Shown piece by piece: positions 36,654-49,894 of a stretch of 64,000 nt of DNA; the first letter of the stretch is position 1; each line of letters begins with the position of its first letter. The position numbers were made by a program, and so were the translations under genes. Source of the DNA: Tamarix chinensis (taxonomy: Eukaryota > Streptophyta > Magnoliopsida > Caryophyllales > Tamaricaceae); contig CM060174.1 of assembly GCA_030549775.1 (NCBI GenBank), positions 30,322,117 through 30,386,116 on the forward strand, written 5' to 3'. The notes under the pieces were generated by a model. That model was given only the letters and a program-made list of their open reading frames with translations. It had not been told where the DNA came from and searched no databases.

Positions 36654-39600
36654 TTATTTCACATCATGTGAAGTCATGGTTGAACTTGATTTCTAAGTTT
36701 CTATATGTTTTTGAAAATCTCTTTATTTGGCTCCTTTTAGAACTAGTCAACAGGTGTCATAACCAATCAATAGGTTTGGTTCAAACTAAGGACATCAAAT
36801 GTATAAAATTAAAAATAAATGACTACCGCAGCAAATCAATCGACTGACTATATCATGCCAATCCATTACATTGATCAAACAAAGCATGGTTTGTCTTCTA
36901 GATAAACCCATTTATTTTTATTTAAACTCATCAATGGGATTTTCCAAACAAATATACATGATTGGAAACTAATCTACTAGTTAGATTAACTAGTCCATAG
37001 GATTCAATCCTTTAGAAACCCACTCATCTCTATTTAAACTAATTGACCAATTTTTCTAAACCAATCAGTTAGTGTAACCAACGAGGCCAAGGGTTGAGAC
37101 AAAGTGCAAAATAATTTTCACTAGGAAGCAAACAAATTGAAAAGTTTGAGTAAACTAATTGAATAGTCTAAAAGACCCACCATCTTGTTTAGTAAATGAT
37201 GGGACTATCAAATTTGTTCACAGAACCAACTAAGTAAAACGTGAAACCAACAGACTAGTTTTTGTAATGGTAACTTTCTTAAGTCAAATATGAACATATC
37301 TAGTCGACTAGTTTGAACAACCAATCAACTAGTTTGACCAAAATGATCAATCAGTGAGCATTAAATGCTAATTTTTTCCCATTGGTGATATAACATTATG
37401 GAAAATTTATGTTCAACAACTATCCAATGAGGGTGAGCCTTATAAAGAATCTCCCTCAACATTTACTACAAAAACATTAAATTGCCATATGCCATACAAT
37501 TAATCATCTTCTTTCTCAATCATTCACTTAGTCATTCAAACTCTTGAACTTTCAAATGTTACTTAATTAAATATCAAATAAAATTCTATATGGTATGATC
37601 ATAGCCAGCATAATTAAATATCTTATAGTTAATTATAGTATTGGTAAATAAGGGTAATGTTCTAGGCCGGTGAATGAAGGAGCTTACCTAAATTTAGCTA
37701 CCTCACAAATAATGAAATAAAATAATCTAAATCACAAAAAAATAAATAATAATAATTTTTTGTATTGAGGGGTAAAAATAGAAAGTATTAAAAATAAAAT
37801 AAATAAAGACAAATATTAGTCAATACTAATATAACAAATGTACAAGGGACATCTAAATCAACCACTAGACTTTATAGAAATATAACAATAATTTTTATGT
37901 CATCTTTTAATAATAAGAAAGAGATTGATCAAGTTGCAAGGTAAACACATGTCTATACACCTTATATTACTTCCTTGAAATAATTAATACAACAAAACCC
38001 TAATATTAAATCATATTAAATTCTAGTAGTATAGTCATAAAAAGTGGCTCTTATATTTAACTATATTTAAAGAATTAAGCACAAGTGGAAAGATATCAGT
38101 CTAAATAGTTAAAATAGTACCTCAAGTGTATCCAGTTGTATTTCTCTCCTTTAACCCACACATATCTAAACATTCTATTACTCTAGTTAAAATTAAAAAA
38201 CTATTAGATAAATTTTTATCTAATCTACTTGCTATTTATATATATAAGCTCTAATAAGTTCATATAGGTACCTAGAAAGTATAGAATCTTACAAAAGTTC
38301 ACTGTAAGAAAGCCATAACAAGGAATGCACTATATCAATTATACTCAAAAAAATTAAATACATAAATTATCACAAGTAAATTAGGGTAAAACGTTAGTCC
38401 CATTATACAACAAAAATTAATATTATTTCTCAAATCATAGTCTAGGGTTTCAATCTATTCTCCAGTAATAATTATTTAGCTAATCTTAATAAATAAATAA
38501 ATTACACAAGCATATATATTAAACATATATATAATAAATAGAGAAAAATAACTAAAAATAAATATGGAAAAAAATTAGTAATTTATTTAGAAGAGAAATC
38601 GCATCTTTTTGTTTGGATCTCTCAATCTTTTTTTCACTCTTATTCTTTTTTTTTCACTCTTAGCGCACTCTCTCTTCCCTCTCGCCCCATCTTCTTTCTT
38701 TGTGTCCCTTATTCTCTCCTCTTTTTCCATACCATATTATGCTGGTGTCTCCCCCTCTCTTTCTACTTCTATCTATCATCATCCTCTACCCTATTTTTTT
38801 TCTTTCTCTTTTTCTCTCTTGTGTCACTCATATGACTCTTATTCCTCTATGTGTCATCCTTTTCTATCGTCCTCTATCTCTCTCAACCTTTTGTCTACCT
38901 TTATGCCTCCTTATATTGTTTTATTTCCTTTGCTTACGTATATGTCGCCCTTATTTTATTTTCTTTAACTTTGTTTCTTTTTCTTTTTTTCCCTCCACCC
39001 TCGTATGCCCCTTTCTTCTACTTTTATGCCCTATTATTAGGCCTTTGTTTGTCCTAGGTTGTCTAGCCTTTGGCATTTTAGGCCTTTGGGCTATGCCCTT
39101 CAACAACCCTTTTCATTTTTAATTTAAAATAAAATTAAATAAATTAATAAACTATCTCATATCTTAAAACCATCATTTATTATCATTTTGGCTGAAATAT
39201 TTAAATATAAGGGATTATTATCACTTAAATAAATAATTATAATTATCCTCATGTTTTATTCAAATAAAAGAATAAAAAATAAGAATAAAAGGGCATGAAA
39301 TATGTAAAAATATGTATTCATCACTTCACTTTCATATCTTGAATTTTATTGAGAATAAATTGTGATCACAACCAGTTTATAAAAATTATTATAAAGGCAT
39401 TAGTAAGTGTTTACCTATCATGCATGATAGTTTTTTCTTGAGAGTATAGAAAAGATAAATATGTCAAGTTTTAAATAATTTATTAGAGGATTAATGACAT
39501 GATAAGGCTCATAAATCGAGAGAAAAGTAATCATCAGTATAATAAATCACTTGTTCTAAATATAAAATTAAAAACCTTTTATATTTGATGTAGAGACTAT

Positions 39601-39694
39601 TTTTCCCTTGAACCACTATAAGTTGTGGATAAAATATTTATTTTCCATTTCCATTCCATCAAACTGTATTCACCCTCTCTAGGATTCTTTTAAG
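36654..39694 (+). repeat. 5' LTR of Sirevirus-like Ty1/copia element, split by solo LTR S2
   Basis: Segments 36654-37590 and 39324-39694. The first aligns to the 3' LTR piece at 50245-50444: for example TGTGAAGTCATGGTTGA (36671) against TGTGAATTCATGGTTGA (50261), and AACCAATCAATAGGTTTGG against CCAATTGGTATCAATAGGTTTAG. The end AATTTTATTGAGAATAAA...CACCCTCTCTAGGATTCTT is the style of plant Sirevirus LTR ends, and the primer-binding site follows. The first roughly 190 bp expected from the 3' LTR are not seen to the left of element F. Confidence 0.6.
37591..39323 (-). mobile_element. Solo LTR S2, diverged relative of S1
   Basis: In element orientation from TGATGAATACATATTTTT (39323) to GATCATACCA (37591), 1733 bp. 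It aligns to S1 throughout, for example GTCTATACACCTTATATTACTTCC shared in most positions at 37949 and 30791. S1 CpG sites appear here mostly as TG or CA. The flanks (CTATA, CTTCA) do not match, so the target duplication has decayed. A pyrimidine-rich half (38600-39120) gives false plus-strand frames of up to 140 codons. Confidence 0.75.
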
Positions 39695-39706
39695 TAGTAT
39701 TGAAGC
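39695..39706 (+). other. Primer-binding site, Sirevirus-like element
   Basis: TAGTATTGAAGC, 9 of 12 bases as in TGGTATCAGAGC (iMet tRNA complement), directly after the LTR end. The eroded state matches the decayed coding region. Confidence 0.6.
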
Positions 39707-39739
39707 TTTAAAATCTCACAAAGGATTCAACAATTTATT

Positions 39740-40990
39740 ATGAATAACATCTACTAGTGGAATGGATTTAATTAATTTACATTAAGGCATCTTCATCACA
39801 AAATAACCATTATTTAATTGTGATAATTTAATCTATTAGAAGAATGTAATGATGATTTTTATCAAGTCACAAGACTATGACATATGATGAAAAGTCATTG
39901 AAGGGTCAATCAAAATTTAAAAAGAGGTTAACATTGAATAGGTTAAAAAGATAAGGGATGTGCTCATAGATGCAGATAAGGAAAATCTCACTCTAAATGA
40001 CAAATCATGGTGGAAGAGAGTGTCACAACATTCAAATGTGCTTTACTACAAAGGAGATAATTGATAAGCCCATCATTACTCATGATAGAAAAAAGTAGGT
40101 GAAGGATCAAAGAATCACTGTTTAAACTTGAGAGTATGAACTCATAATTATGAAGAAAAATGAAAGCATTAAGAACATAGTGATTGCTTCACTTCTATTA
40201 TCAACAACCTTAAGGAATTGTGAAACAAAATCATTGAAGAAAAGCAAGTGAGAAATATCTTATATTGTCTTTCAAAGGAGTTGAGTCCCAAGATGACCGC
40301 TAAATAGGAGGCTAGATATTTAACAAAGATGATAATTGAAAAACTCTTCAGGAATCTCATGGTTCATCAATAAAATCAAGAAGAAAAATAGGATGAAAGA
40401 AAGAATAAGCTTCTTGTTGTAAACGATTCCTCTTTCATTAGACAACAAAAGGTAGTTAAAGAGGAAGAATATGAAGGTGACGAGGAAACTCTTATAGATG
40501 ATGAGGAAGTGGCATTAATAGTGATTGGATTTAAGAGGTTCCACAAATTTATAGGAGGGAGAAGTGGAAAACAAGGAATGAAATATTTAAGAAATAAAAA
40601 GATGTCTACAGAAGCCAACAAATATGACAAGATTAAATGTCTCAATTGTGGAAAGATCAGGCATTTCATCTAGGATTGCTATGAGTTTAGCAATGAGATA
40701 TGTAAACAAATGGAAAGAAGCAAAGGAAACACCAACACCAAGAACAACTACAATATAATTCATGCTCCAAGAAAAATCATGTCTCCCTTTAGTGAAAATG
40801 AAGGTGAACCCTCTGATGGAGAAGAAGAAGTTGTCAATCTCTACATTATGGATCTGGGAAATAAATTTTCAACCTTTACTACCTTTATAAGCTTTGATTA
40901 TGATGACAACATTTATGATTTATAATATAATTACCTCTACTCATATGATAATTTGCTTTGTGTCTTAGATGACTCATTTATTGACAATGA
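39740..40990 (+). pseudogene. Gag remnant with zinc knuckle, Sirevirus-like copia
   Basis: A possible start MNN at 39740. Frames are broken by many stops. Around 40420-40680 a readable stretch is rich in Glu/Asp (DEETLIDDEEVALIVI) and leads to the nucleocapsid knuckle at 40638-40679: C-L-N-C-G-K-I-R-H-F-I-stop-D-C. This is CX2CX4HX4C with one stop at the third residue after the His. The frame then continues through 40925 as an acidic C-terminal piece (GEPSDGEEEVVNLYIMDL). The length of the gag region (about 1.2 kb) and acid-rich tail suit Sireviruses. Dead copy. Confidence 0.65.
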
Positions 40991-41939
40991 TAAATCAATG
41001 AAGGAAAGATAAAATATGAAAAAAAAATAATGATCACATAAATGAACAACACACTCCTTTTTTAAATAAAAATTTTCTTGAATCTCATATGATTCATTTA
41101 GAAACTAATTTAGCTAAAAAGATAATTCAATTTGATGCATTCAAGGAGTTTATGAAGTGTGCTCAGAACATTAAGATGGATTAACTTCAATGCAAGTTTT
41201 TCTATGTACAAGTCAAATGTGAAAATTTGTAAATTTAGCTTATACTCTCATCAAAGGTGAATAGGGATTAAAATTATTGCTAGGTGGTAAATGGTATTGA
41301 TAGTAATGTGGGGGCTTGGCATGTGGAAGGTAATAAAATGTGAAGTACTTAAACATTTTCTAAAAGCCTTCATGGTTCATGATGAGCATGTTTCTTCTAC
41401 ATCTAAGGATTATAATATATGTGGAAAAATAGGCATTAATCCTCATTGTTTTGGCATGCTAAGAATGCAAATTCTACCTCTACTTATAAAATGAAAATAT
41501 TATGTGACATATGTTGAAAAATGAGTCATGTTTCTTCATCTTGTGTTCTTACAAAAAATTTTAAGGATTTTTCGAAAATTTAAGTAGGTGTAGATACCTA
41601 AGGGAACCATCTTATAATAATTAAACACTAACCATGTTCTCCTACTTACTCCATATGATTATGAAAATGTTAAATTTGGAGATAACCCAAAATGAATGAT
41701 CATGAGTTATGGTAGTATTAGCATCGATAACTCTAAAGTTTTCATAAATGATGTGTATGTTGTTGATGGCCTTAAGAACAACATGATTAACATTATTTAA
41801 TTATGTGATAAAGGGTTTTATGTTAAGTACTCTTTTTTGCATCACATGATTTCTAATAGAAAAAATGAATCCATTCCATATATATGCCTATATGTTAACA
41901 ATGTGTAAATGCTTTATGTTATATGAATTAACTTACATA

Positions 41940-42560
41940 ATGCATGTTTGAATTTAATTGATAATGATGCATGGTTGTGGTATAAGTGCATTGCACATGG
42001 TAACATGGATTTATTGAAACAAATTGCTAAAAAAGGCCTAGTTCATGGTCTTCCAAAGTTTAGTTTTATAGAAAATGGATTATGCGATGTATGTCAATAA
42101 GGAAAACAACATAGGGTTTCATTTAAAGCTAAAAATATGTTAACCTCATCTCATCACCTTGATTTATTATGTATCTATTCTTGTCTACTAGGACCTATAA
42201 AATGGCTGGTTGTAGATATAAATTAGTCATTCTAGATGATTACTCATATTATACTTGTACATTATTTCTTCTTCTACGGCTAATGATTTTTATATTTTTC
42301 TTAAGCTTTCTAATAAAATCAAAGTAGATTAGGGAAAAATGATCCATGTCATAAGGAATGATCACAAGAAGATTTGAGAATGCCATGATTATGGATTTCT
42401 ATGATCATAATGACATTACTCACAACTTCATGGAAATAGGGACACCACAATAAAATGGCGTGAGGAAAGGAATAATAAAACCTTTGATGAGGTTACAAGA
42501 ACTACGCTATATGGCACCATGGTTCTAAAGAATTTTTGAGTTGAATCCATTACCAACCAA
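41940..42560 (+). pseudogene. GAG-pre-integrase and integrase remnant, Sirevirus-like copia
   Basis: Reads LWYKCIAHGNMDLLKQIAKK then CDVCQ-stop-GKQHRVSFKA, the HX(n)H-CX2C zinc-binding region before copia integrase; the first His (normally in WHxRLGH) appears as Tyr or Lys here. The phrase SSHHLDLLCIYSCLLGPIKW follows, corresponding to the first Asp region. Near 42350-42460 the pieces RNDHKKI and NGVRKGI match the second Asp and Glu regions with substitutions. Frames are heavily broken. Confidence 0.65.
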
Positions 42561-43079
42561 AACTATGCGATGAATAGAGTAATCATTCATATCATTTTAA
42601 AGAAGTCTCCCCATGAGCTCTAAAAAAGTAATAACTAAATGTGGGATATTTTGACACATTTGGTTGCAAATTATTTGTCCTTAATATTAGGAAAATCAAT
42701 ATTGCAAATGCACTATAAAAACTTATAACATAGCAATGCTTACTAAATGTTCAACAAACACTCAATATTAACTGAAGAATTTGTACATGTTGCTTTTAAT
42801 GAATGTTGCTCTAGTGTGGAGAGTAAGCAAGAAGAATAGTAGGCCCTTCTATCCAAGTTGAAAGTTTATTTTAACATGATGAAAATAAAAACCAAGAAAA
42901 ATAATAAAAGGTTGAGGATCCTCCAATTGATCAACAAGAAGATGATGTGTTAAGGGATCATCATAGAGTATGTATATGCTTATGTACACCCTCAATATCT
43001 CATCATTGGTGATCTAATATGAGGAGTTTCAACAAAATCTTTACTAGCTAAAATTTGTAAACATTTAGCATTTCTATAT

Positions 43080-44582
43080 CAAATGGAACCAACGTCTCAT
43101 TTGGAAGCCATGAATGATGAAAATTGGATCATCAAAATGTAATATGAGTACAAAAAACTTAATGGAAATAAAGTTTGGGAATTAGTTTCTTTGCCTCCAA
43201 ATAAACCCATACTTAGGTTTAAATGGGTCTTTAGAAATAAGCTAGATTAGTGTGGAATTGTGGTTAGAAACAAATCTCATTTGGTTTCCAAATGATAAAA
43301 ACAAAAGGAAGGCATTTATTTTAATGAAACGTCTTCCCTCATATCTAGACTCGAGGCCATATGCATGCTTATTGCATTTGGATCATTCATGTGATTTTCA
43401 TTATATCAAATGAATATTAAAAGTTCTTTCATTAATAGTTTTATCAAAACAGGTCCATGTTAAGCAACAATCATGTTTTGAAAATGACTAAAAACCTGAA
43501 CATGTTTATAAACTCAACACTTAACTTTATGGTTTATAACAAGCCACTTAGGATTGGTATGAATGATTTAATAAATTTCATTTAAAAAAATATTTTAAAA
43601 GAATAAAAATTGATAAAACTTGATTCCCCTATAAAACTAAAAGAATTTATTTCTTGTCTAATATATGTATATGACATAATATTAGGTGCCACTAATGAGT
43701 CCATGAGTATGAAATTTTCTACATTGACTTGTAGTGAGTTTGAAATGAGCATGATGGGAGAGTTGAATTATGTCCTCAAAATTCATACAAAAAATCAATG
43801 GAAAGAATACTTGTCAACCAAGAAAATTACTCCAGGGAACTACTCAAGATGTTAGAAATGAATGAGAGCAAGGCATATAATACTTCTATGGCTACTACCA
43901 TACATCTTGACATGGATGAAAGAAGGTAAATAAGTTGATCAAGAGAGATATAGAGGTATGATTAGATTGCTTCTTTACCTTATGGCATATAGATATGATA
44001 TTATATTTGGTTTATGCTTATATGTTAGGTTTCAATGTGATCCTAAAGAATCTCATATAACTACAGTAAGGAATATTCGTAAGAATCTCATCAGCACCCA
44101 TAATCTTGGACTGTTTTACCATAGAGATATAATTTTGGACCTTGTAGGATACTTTATTGCTAACTTCATGGGATATAAGGTGACAGAAAGAGCACTTTGG
44201 GTACATGTAAATTCATAGGAGGTTCCTTAGTTAGTGTAGTGAGAAATAATCTAATATTTCTTTATGTATAACTAAAGTAGAATATATATTAGCTGGTGTT
44301 TGTTATGCATAACTAATTTGGATAAAAATCAATTAAATGAATATGGAATTAATATTGAAAAGATTCTAATTAGATATAATAACACCAATTCTATTTGCCT
44401 CACTAAGAATTTCTTTTAATAGTCAAAGTCCAAAAATTTTGAAATCAAACATTACTTCATTTGGGACCGTTTTGAGAAAGGAGATATTATTTTGTTGTTT
44501 GTAGATAAATTGAATCAATAGGGATATATCTACACTAAACCCTTAAATAAGGAAAGATTCACAACTATTGTGAGAGAATTAT
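43080..44582 (+). pseudogene. Reverse transcriptase and RNase H remnant, Sirevirus-like copia
   Basis: Start of the domain: MEPTSHLEAMNDENWIIKM, VWELVSLPPNKPILRFKWVF. The polymerase active site, in an open stretch at 43610-43855, reads YVYDIILGATNE instead of the copia YVDDII pattern, so one catalytic Asp is replaced. RNase H region: 43958-44218 and on, with LYVRFQCDPKESHITTVRNI, HNLGLFYHRD and LDLVGYFIANFMGYK (normally SDADFAG, here without the Asp). It ends with TKPLNKERFTTIVREL and a stop at 44580-44582. Several catalytic residues are lost. Confidence 0.75.
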
Positions 44583-45419
44583 GAATGTCATTTATATGAT
44601 CTACGTTATCTCTCTCAAGGTAGTGGAATTATGATATAGGTGAGGATAAATCATGAAAGTTAATAAAAATCATAATAAAATGGCCTAAAAATTTCTTGGA
44701 TTTAACTGTGTAAATTAGCACATATAATTGTTGGTTAAAGTGCCAAATTTGAACATAAATGCATATGTATGATTCATAATCTAAAATGATTTGATGTGCT
44801 CAAGAAGTGCTAACAAGCTAGCTAAATTTGTTCATTTATCTTCAAAGTAATTGATTGGTGTAGAGGAACCAGTTGACTAGTTCTACTTAAACTAGGGGCT
44901 AAATCATAAATTTTTGTTCTGTTTACCTAGGTGATAGAAGTTGACTGAAATGATAAAACTAGCTGATTGGTGATAAGAATAGTCATTGGAAACTTCCAAA
45001 CTAGTTGATTAGTTCTATGAACAACGGAGTAATATACTAAACAAGTCAACTTGTTTGTCCAGCATGTAAATATGCCCTCACATGTTTAGCCAAACCCAAT
45101 CCCTAGTTTTCGAAACACCATTCAACTCCTCTCATGCTCTCTCCTTTATTCTTATGCAAATCAATCTATACCTCACAAAATCACACAAAATAGGGCTCTT
45201 TAAGATCAAATTAGTGAATCCTAACCATTCTTTGATAGAAAAAAAAACATCCTTCATCATTATAGGATTGAATTTATGGTAAGCTTCACAAACCCTAAAC
45301 TATCACATTTAACTTTATCATCCAACTTTAAGTATGTTTGAAGTATTTTTTTTCTTCAATTCATGGTCCTTTAGAAATTACATAACTCAAGGTGAATTGT
45401 TTCTTCATTTTTCATCATC
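44583..45419 (+). other. Spacer after pol of the Sirevirus-like element
   Basis: AT-rich sequence with repeated short phrases of the type AGTTGACTAG and AATTGATTGG, like those in the 5' LTR region at 36740-37340. No coding domain recognised. The frame 45082-45282 is unsupported. Confidence 0.45.
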
Positions 45420-46739
45420 ATGTCTGCAAACCTTTTCCAACTCCACTCAACCCTTCATATTTTTCCTCTCTCTTAGATTTTGACAAATTAATATATTTGA
45501 AGTTTTTAATTCTCTCTAATTATCCTAACTAAATGTAAATATACCATCAGAACTACCCTCAAAGTCATTTCTCTTCATCCTTCCAAAAAGGCTAGCACTA
45601 TATAGAATATTCCACCTTTGAAAAGCATTCATATTTAGAAGCTTTATACTCTTTCTAGTGGATCCACATTAAGGGATTCCACTCCCTCTCAAGTGTAGGA
45701 TAGGTTTTCATCTTTGTTCATCCAGTTATCAACCTATCATTTATCTTCAATTGGCTTATTGAAGATCACTGAGACATTCCCTCACTCTCTATTCATCTTC
45801 TACACCATGGATTACCTATAGTGTTGGGTCAAGTCCTTCCCTGGCAAAAAAGTACTTTTGAGGAAGTGCATTGCGACCGATTCTAGCACATAGCATTTTT
45901 TATTACCTTTCATTCAATCCCTATCCAACATCACTACAATAGTTTTCCTCTTTTATGCCAACCTCAATGTCCATGTTCTTAGATCAACCATCACTACTCA
46001 TGTTCTAAGGGTTCCTATAGTTAGAAGTGTGGCTAGATTAGCTAAGACTCAAGGAGGTGAAAGTGAGATTACCTTATGGATGACTAACACCTAGTGGATG
46101 AAGGCTATAATTCTCGACTCCATCCTTACAAAGATGAGAACAAACCACTTCATGTATGGTGTCACTGCCAACACATATTATCTATCACCCTTAAACCAAG
46201 TGTGTCACTATCTATTATACTCCATCCTTTTCCCTTAACCTAGATTATGTGTAAATATAACTATTAACTACTGATATACCATCAATCACATATTCTCTAT
46301 GACCCCTATATGATTTATTGTTGTCTTCTTCCACCATATATCCCACATGGATTGACATAATTAGAAAGCTCTTAGCAATAGATCTCCCATCATGATGGTC
46401 CTTCAAAAATTTTGCATTTAGTTTAGAGATTTCTTGGCCACTCTATTTAACCTCCACTATAGGTTGGGTATCTTAGATGTTGTCACATTCAGAAGGATGG
46501 GGTATCATATGAGTATATAAGGGTGTACCCTTCAGCTTATAGCTAGGGCGTGTGCCTCACTTCTTCAAAATGGTTGTATCTCTACTTTATCTAAACCACA
46601 ACCTCCTCCTATCAATAGAGATGATTTACAACCACCCTTAGATGATCCTATTACACTAGTGGATATTACATCTTCCATATCCACTAGACCTCACTTGTCC
46701 ACCACTCTCTATCATGTGACACTAACTATTATCTAAGAT
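45420..46739 (+). pseudogene. Possible env-like or third-ORF remnant downstream of copia pol
   Basis: Between the end of pol and the polypurine tract, where Sireviruses carry an extra reading frame. Pieces in different frames read like a plant transposon protein: a KKASTIYRI stretch near 45585, KVLLRKCIATDS near 45860, FYANLNVHVLRSTITTHVLRVP near 45952-46018, and NHFMYGVT/NTYYLSPLNQVCHYLLYS near 46140-46220. The phrase FYANL is typical of the putative plant transposon protein domain found in many plant repeats. No full open frame, signal peptide or membrane segment can be shown. Function unproven. Confidence 0.4.
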
Positions 46740-49700
46740 TATAATATTCACTTTCTAGAAACCCTAAATATAACAAGTAGTTATATGTATTAGTTAATAA
46801 TTATTTTAGGATTATTGGTAATAAATATACTATTAATATGTGTAATTGTATTCCAAATTACTAGATATAAAATTTAGTTAGGTTAAAGTTTACTAAAGGA
46901 TGTGAATTAATTTTTAAGCCTATGTTGGGTCTTAACTAGTATTTGTTTGACGAATGAACCTAACCCATAACCTACTAAATTTTACCCAGATATTTCACTT
47001 TTTTTCATTTCCTATAATCTACCCTAACATATCCCATGTAAGGAATTTCCTTACCATTACCCCTCTACTTCGCCTAATCTCATTTGCACATGGAAATTTT
47101 CCATGCCATTCTTCCTAATTCATGCTCCTTCCACCACCATTTTTATTTGTTGCAACACTACACCCTTCTAGCCTCCTTACATTGCTACCTGCCACCATCA
47201 TTGATCCCTTACACTCTATACCGACAACCACCCAATCAACCATGGTTAAACTCCCCCAAACCATCATCTCTCGTGTTTAACTTCTCTTCCATTTTCTTCA
47301 ACTCTCCTCACCAAATTAACCACCACAAAACTGGATGACTTTTTTAGTCCATCGTATTCACCTTTGAAAATTCCTACTTAAACCACCCCCAGCCTACACC
47401 TTCACCCACCAAAGCCAACTTATCTTCCACCTATAGTCACTTTAGTTAAAGCTTCCCTCTTATGTTGCACCCATTCTCACTGAATCCTTATTTTTTCCTT
47501 TGACCTAACTATGCCACCTCTTCTTCCCCCTTTTTCTACCATTTCTAGCCTCCCTAGCACTGGCCATTCTTATCTTTTGTACATCCCTAACACTAGCCAA
47601 GACAACTAAGCTCATCCTTACTGTCTTGGCCCAAAGCTTCTTCATACCTTATTCAATCGATTAGTAAACCTTAAAATATTTTATTAATTTTAGATTTATC
47701 TTGTGTAATATTATATGCTAATATGTATGTGTTTGGATGTTAAATTCATAAGTGATTCTTGAGGACTTTGGAAAAGACTTCTTCATTTTGTATAAGCTTG
47801 GATCAGGTAAATCCAATTACTTATAAAATTGTAGAACTTATGTGTGAGCATGCTAGGTTATTTTCTAAACCTAGAATCATGCTATAGTTTTATTCTTTCA
47901 AGTATTATAGCATGCATGATAAAATGATAACATGTTGCAAAGATAATATCCATGATTGGGAAAGTTGTATGCATGGTAACATGAAAAAAAATTTACATCT
48001 ACATGTCAAAGATTTTATTAGGGTTTCCATTCGTATGAAAATATGATTCCAATTCCATGATAAATACCTCATGATTACTCATGTATGGCAGTTAGGATTG
48101 TAATATTTTGCACAGGAGCATATGAGAATGATTAGGGTTATGATAAATTATATTCATGTGACCTAGGTTAGAGATATTCCCCTGCATATACTATGATGAT
48201 AATATTCCTATTTAAATTATGTTTTATGCTCTAAATGTGTACATGCATGCTTCATGAGAGATGTACATTAGAGTTTTATGATTAGGATTTTTGTAGACGC
48301 AACCCACTAAATGCACGAAAAGTAGAAAATATAATTAATTATCGAAAGGCATGGATTACCTAAGTATAAAAAAATTTAGAATATTTCTTTTTTACCTATT
48401 CATGAAAAATGTCTCATAATGATAATATTAGGAATAAAAGTGAGTAAAGAGGTGAAACTAGGGTTTTGAAGGATATTTTGGTAATTTTAACCAAATGTAT
48501 CTTTTACAAAAAATTAAATGCTAGGATGGTCCTAGACTTTTAATAGGTTGACCTTAGTTTTAACTTTGCTTGACATAAACTTATGACTATTAGGTATATC
48601 GAAATAATAAGAAATAGAAGGAAAAATTGTTAAGTATGGAAAATAGAAAATTTTATGTCATATGTGACTTATGTGATCACCTGATATAATATTAATACAT
48701 AAAGTGAAATACCTTGAGTTGGGAATAATTATTCTCTAGAGGTCGCTAACTTAGACATGAGGTGTGAGCCCTCATTATTTTGGTCCACTAGTGTGTTATT
48801 GTATCCTAATTTAAGGTCCTACTCTACTTTATAGGTGACTTATAAACCCTGTATGAGTATCTATACTTATAGACTAAGTGCCCAAGGATGGGAGGATATT
48901 GTGTTACCTTTGTGCACCTCTTTAACCAAGCATACTATTGTTTCTCTCAATTTAGGATAAAGGTATTGTGTTTCTTTTGGGTACCAAGATGACCAGTTAT
49001 ACCGTTGTGTCTCTAGGTTGATTTATATCCGTCTCGAGTAAGTAAGTAAAATGAAAATATCTATTATGTAATAAAATGAAAGAAATTTATTTATTAGTTT
49101 CATTACAGATTGTTGGTTCGGTAGTCACCTTGTTATGGTATTAAATTTGTTGGTTTAGTAGACACCTTAGTGCCCTACCCTGGTTTTATATATAATTTTT
49201 TTCCGATAGTTATTGTAGTGCTTTGCCATAGTGTTTAGAATCTATTTAACTAACCAGATGTGTTTATATTAATTTAAGATATTGTGAAGTGAACAGGTAT
49301 ATTTTACTATTGAGCTTGAGGCTTGTTAATTTTTATATTATACATGTTAGGTGCCCAAGTATGCTTTCTAGATTACGTGTGACTATCTAAAGTGCAAGTA
49401 AGCTACCTCTTATGAGGTATTATGATTTACTCAATAAGAGGAAGTTTTATGGATACTATTTTTGTAGATGATTAAATGAGTGCCATGGAGTGGCATGAAG
49501 TATATAAGAACTATAAGGATGAGTGGAATCCTTGGAAAGAGGTTCCATCTTTAGGGTGGGACATTGGGTCTAAGAGTTAGGAAAAATTAGTGCCATACCA
49601 TTGGGTGGTGGATTTTCTTTTGTTATGATCAATTTTTCTTTAGACTCTTATGTTTTCTCTTATATTTTGGTTTTACTATTGTACTATAACATTTATCTGT

Positions 49701-49894
49701 AACTTCAATAATGTATTATTCTAGTTCCACTATTTTAATGTAGTTATGGTTTTTTATGGCCTTAGCACATGTTACAAGAAAGGCGAGGGAACCAAACTTA
49801 TGCTATGTGTTTCGGTAACACCTAGAATTTTTTTTAACCAATGCTTTTGCAAATAAAAATAAAAAAAATTAAGTGGTAATTTAGGGGTATTATA
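46740..49894 (+). mobile_element. Long LTR copy G (family 2), nested in Sirevirus-like element
   Basis: Starts TATAATATTCACTTTCTAG and ends TTAGGGGTATTATA, eroded forms of TGTAATACC... and ...GGGGTGTTACA. About 3.15 kb. It aligns with LTRs H and I: ATTAGTTAATAATTATTTTAG near the start, CCTCTACTTCGCC CT-rich part, GCTAGGTTATTTTCTAAAC (47850), the block CCTTGAGTTGGGAATAATTATTCTCTAGAGGTCGCTAACTTAGAC in pieces (48712), and the ATTTACTCAATAAG phrase. No internal domain. The frame 47084-47338 lies in its CT-rich part and is not a gene. Flanks AAGAT and ATGGC do not match. Confidence 0.65.

Noticed and set aside
38609..39122. Plus-strand frames of 119 and 140 codons with hydrophobic stretches, possible membrane protein
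   Set aside because: They lie in the pyrimidine-rich half of solo LTR S2, and the matching S1 region does not keep the frame.
47084..47338. An 84-codon frame as a small host gene
   Set aside because: It is in the CT-rich part of LTR copy G and is not conserved in H or I.
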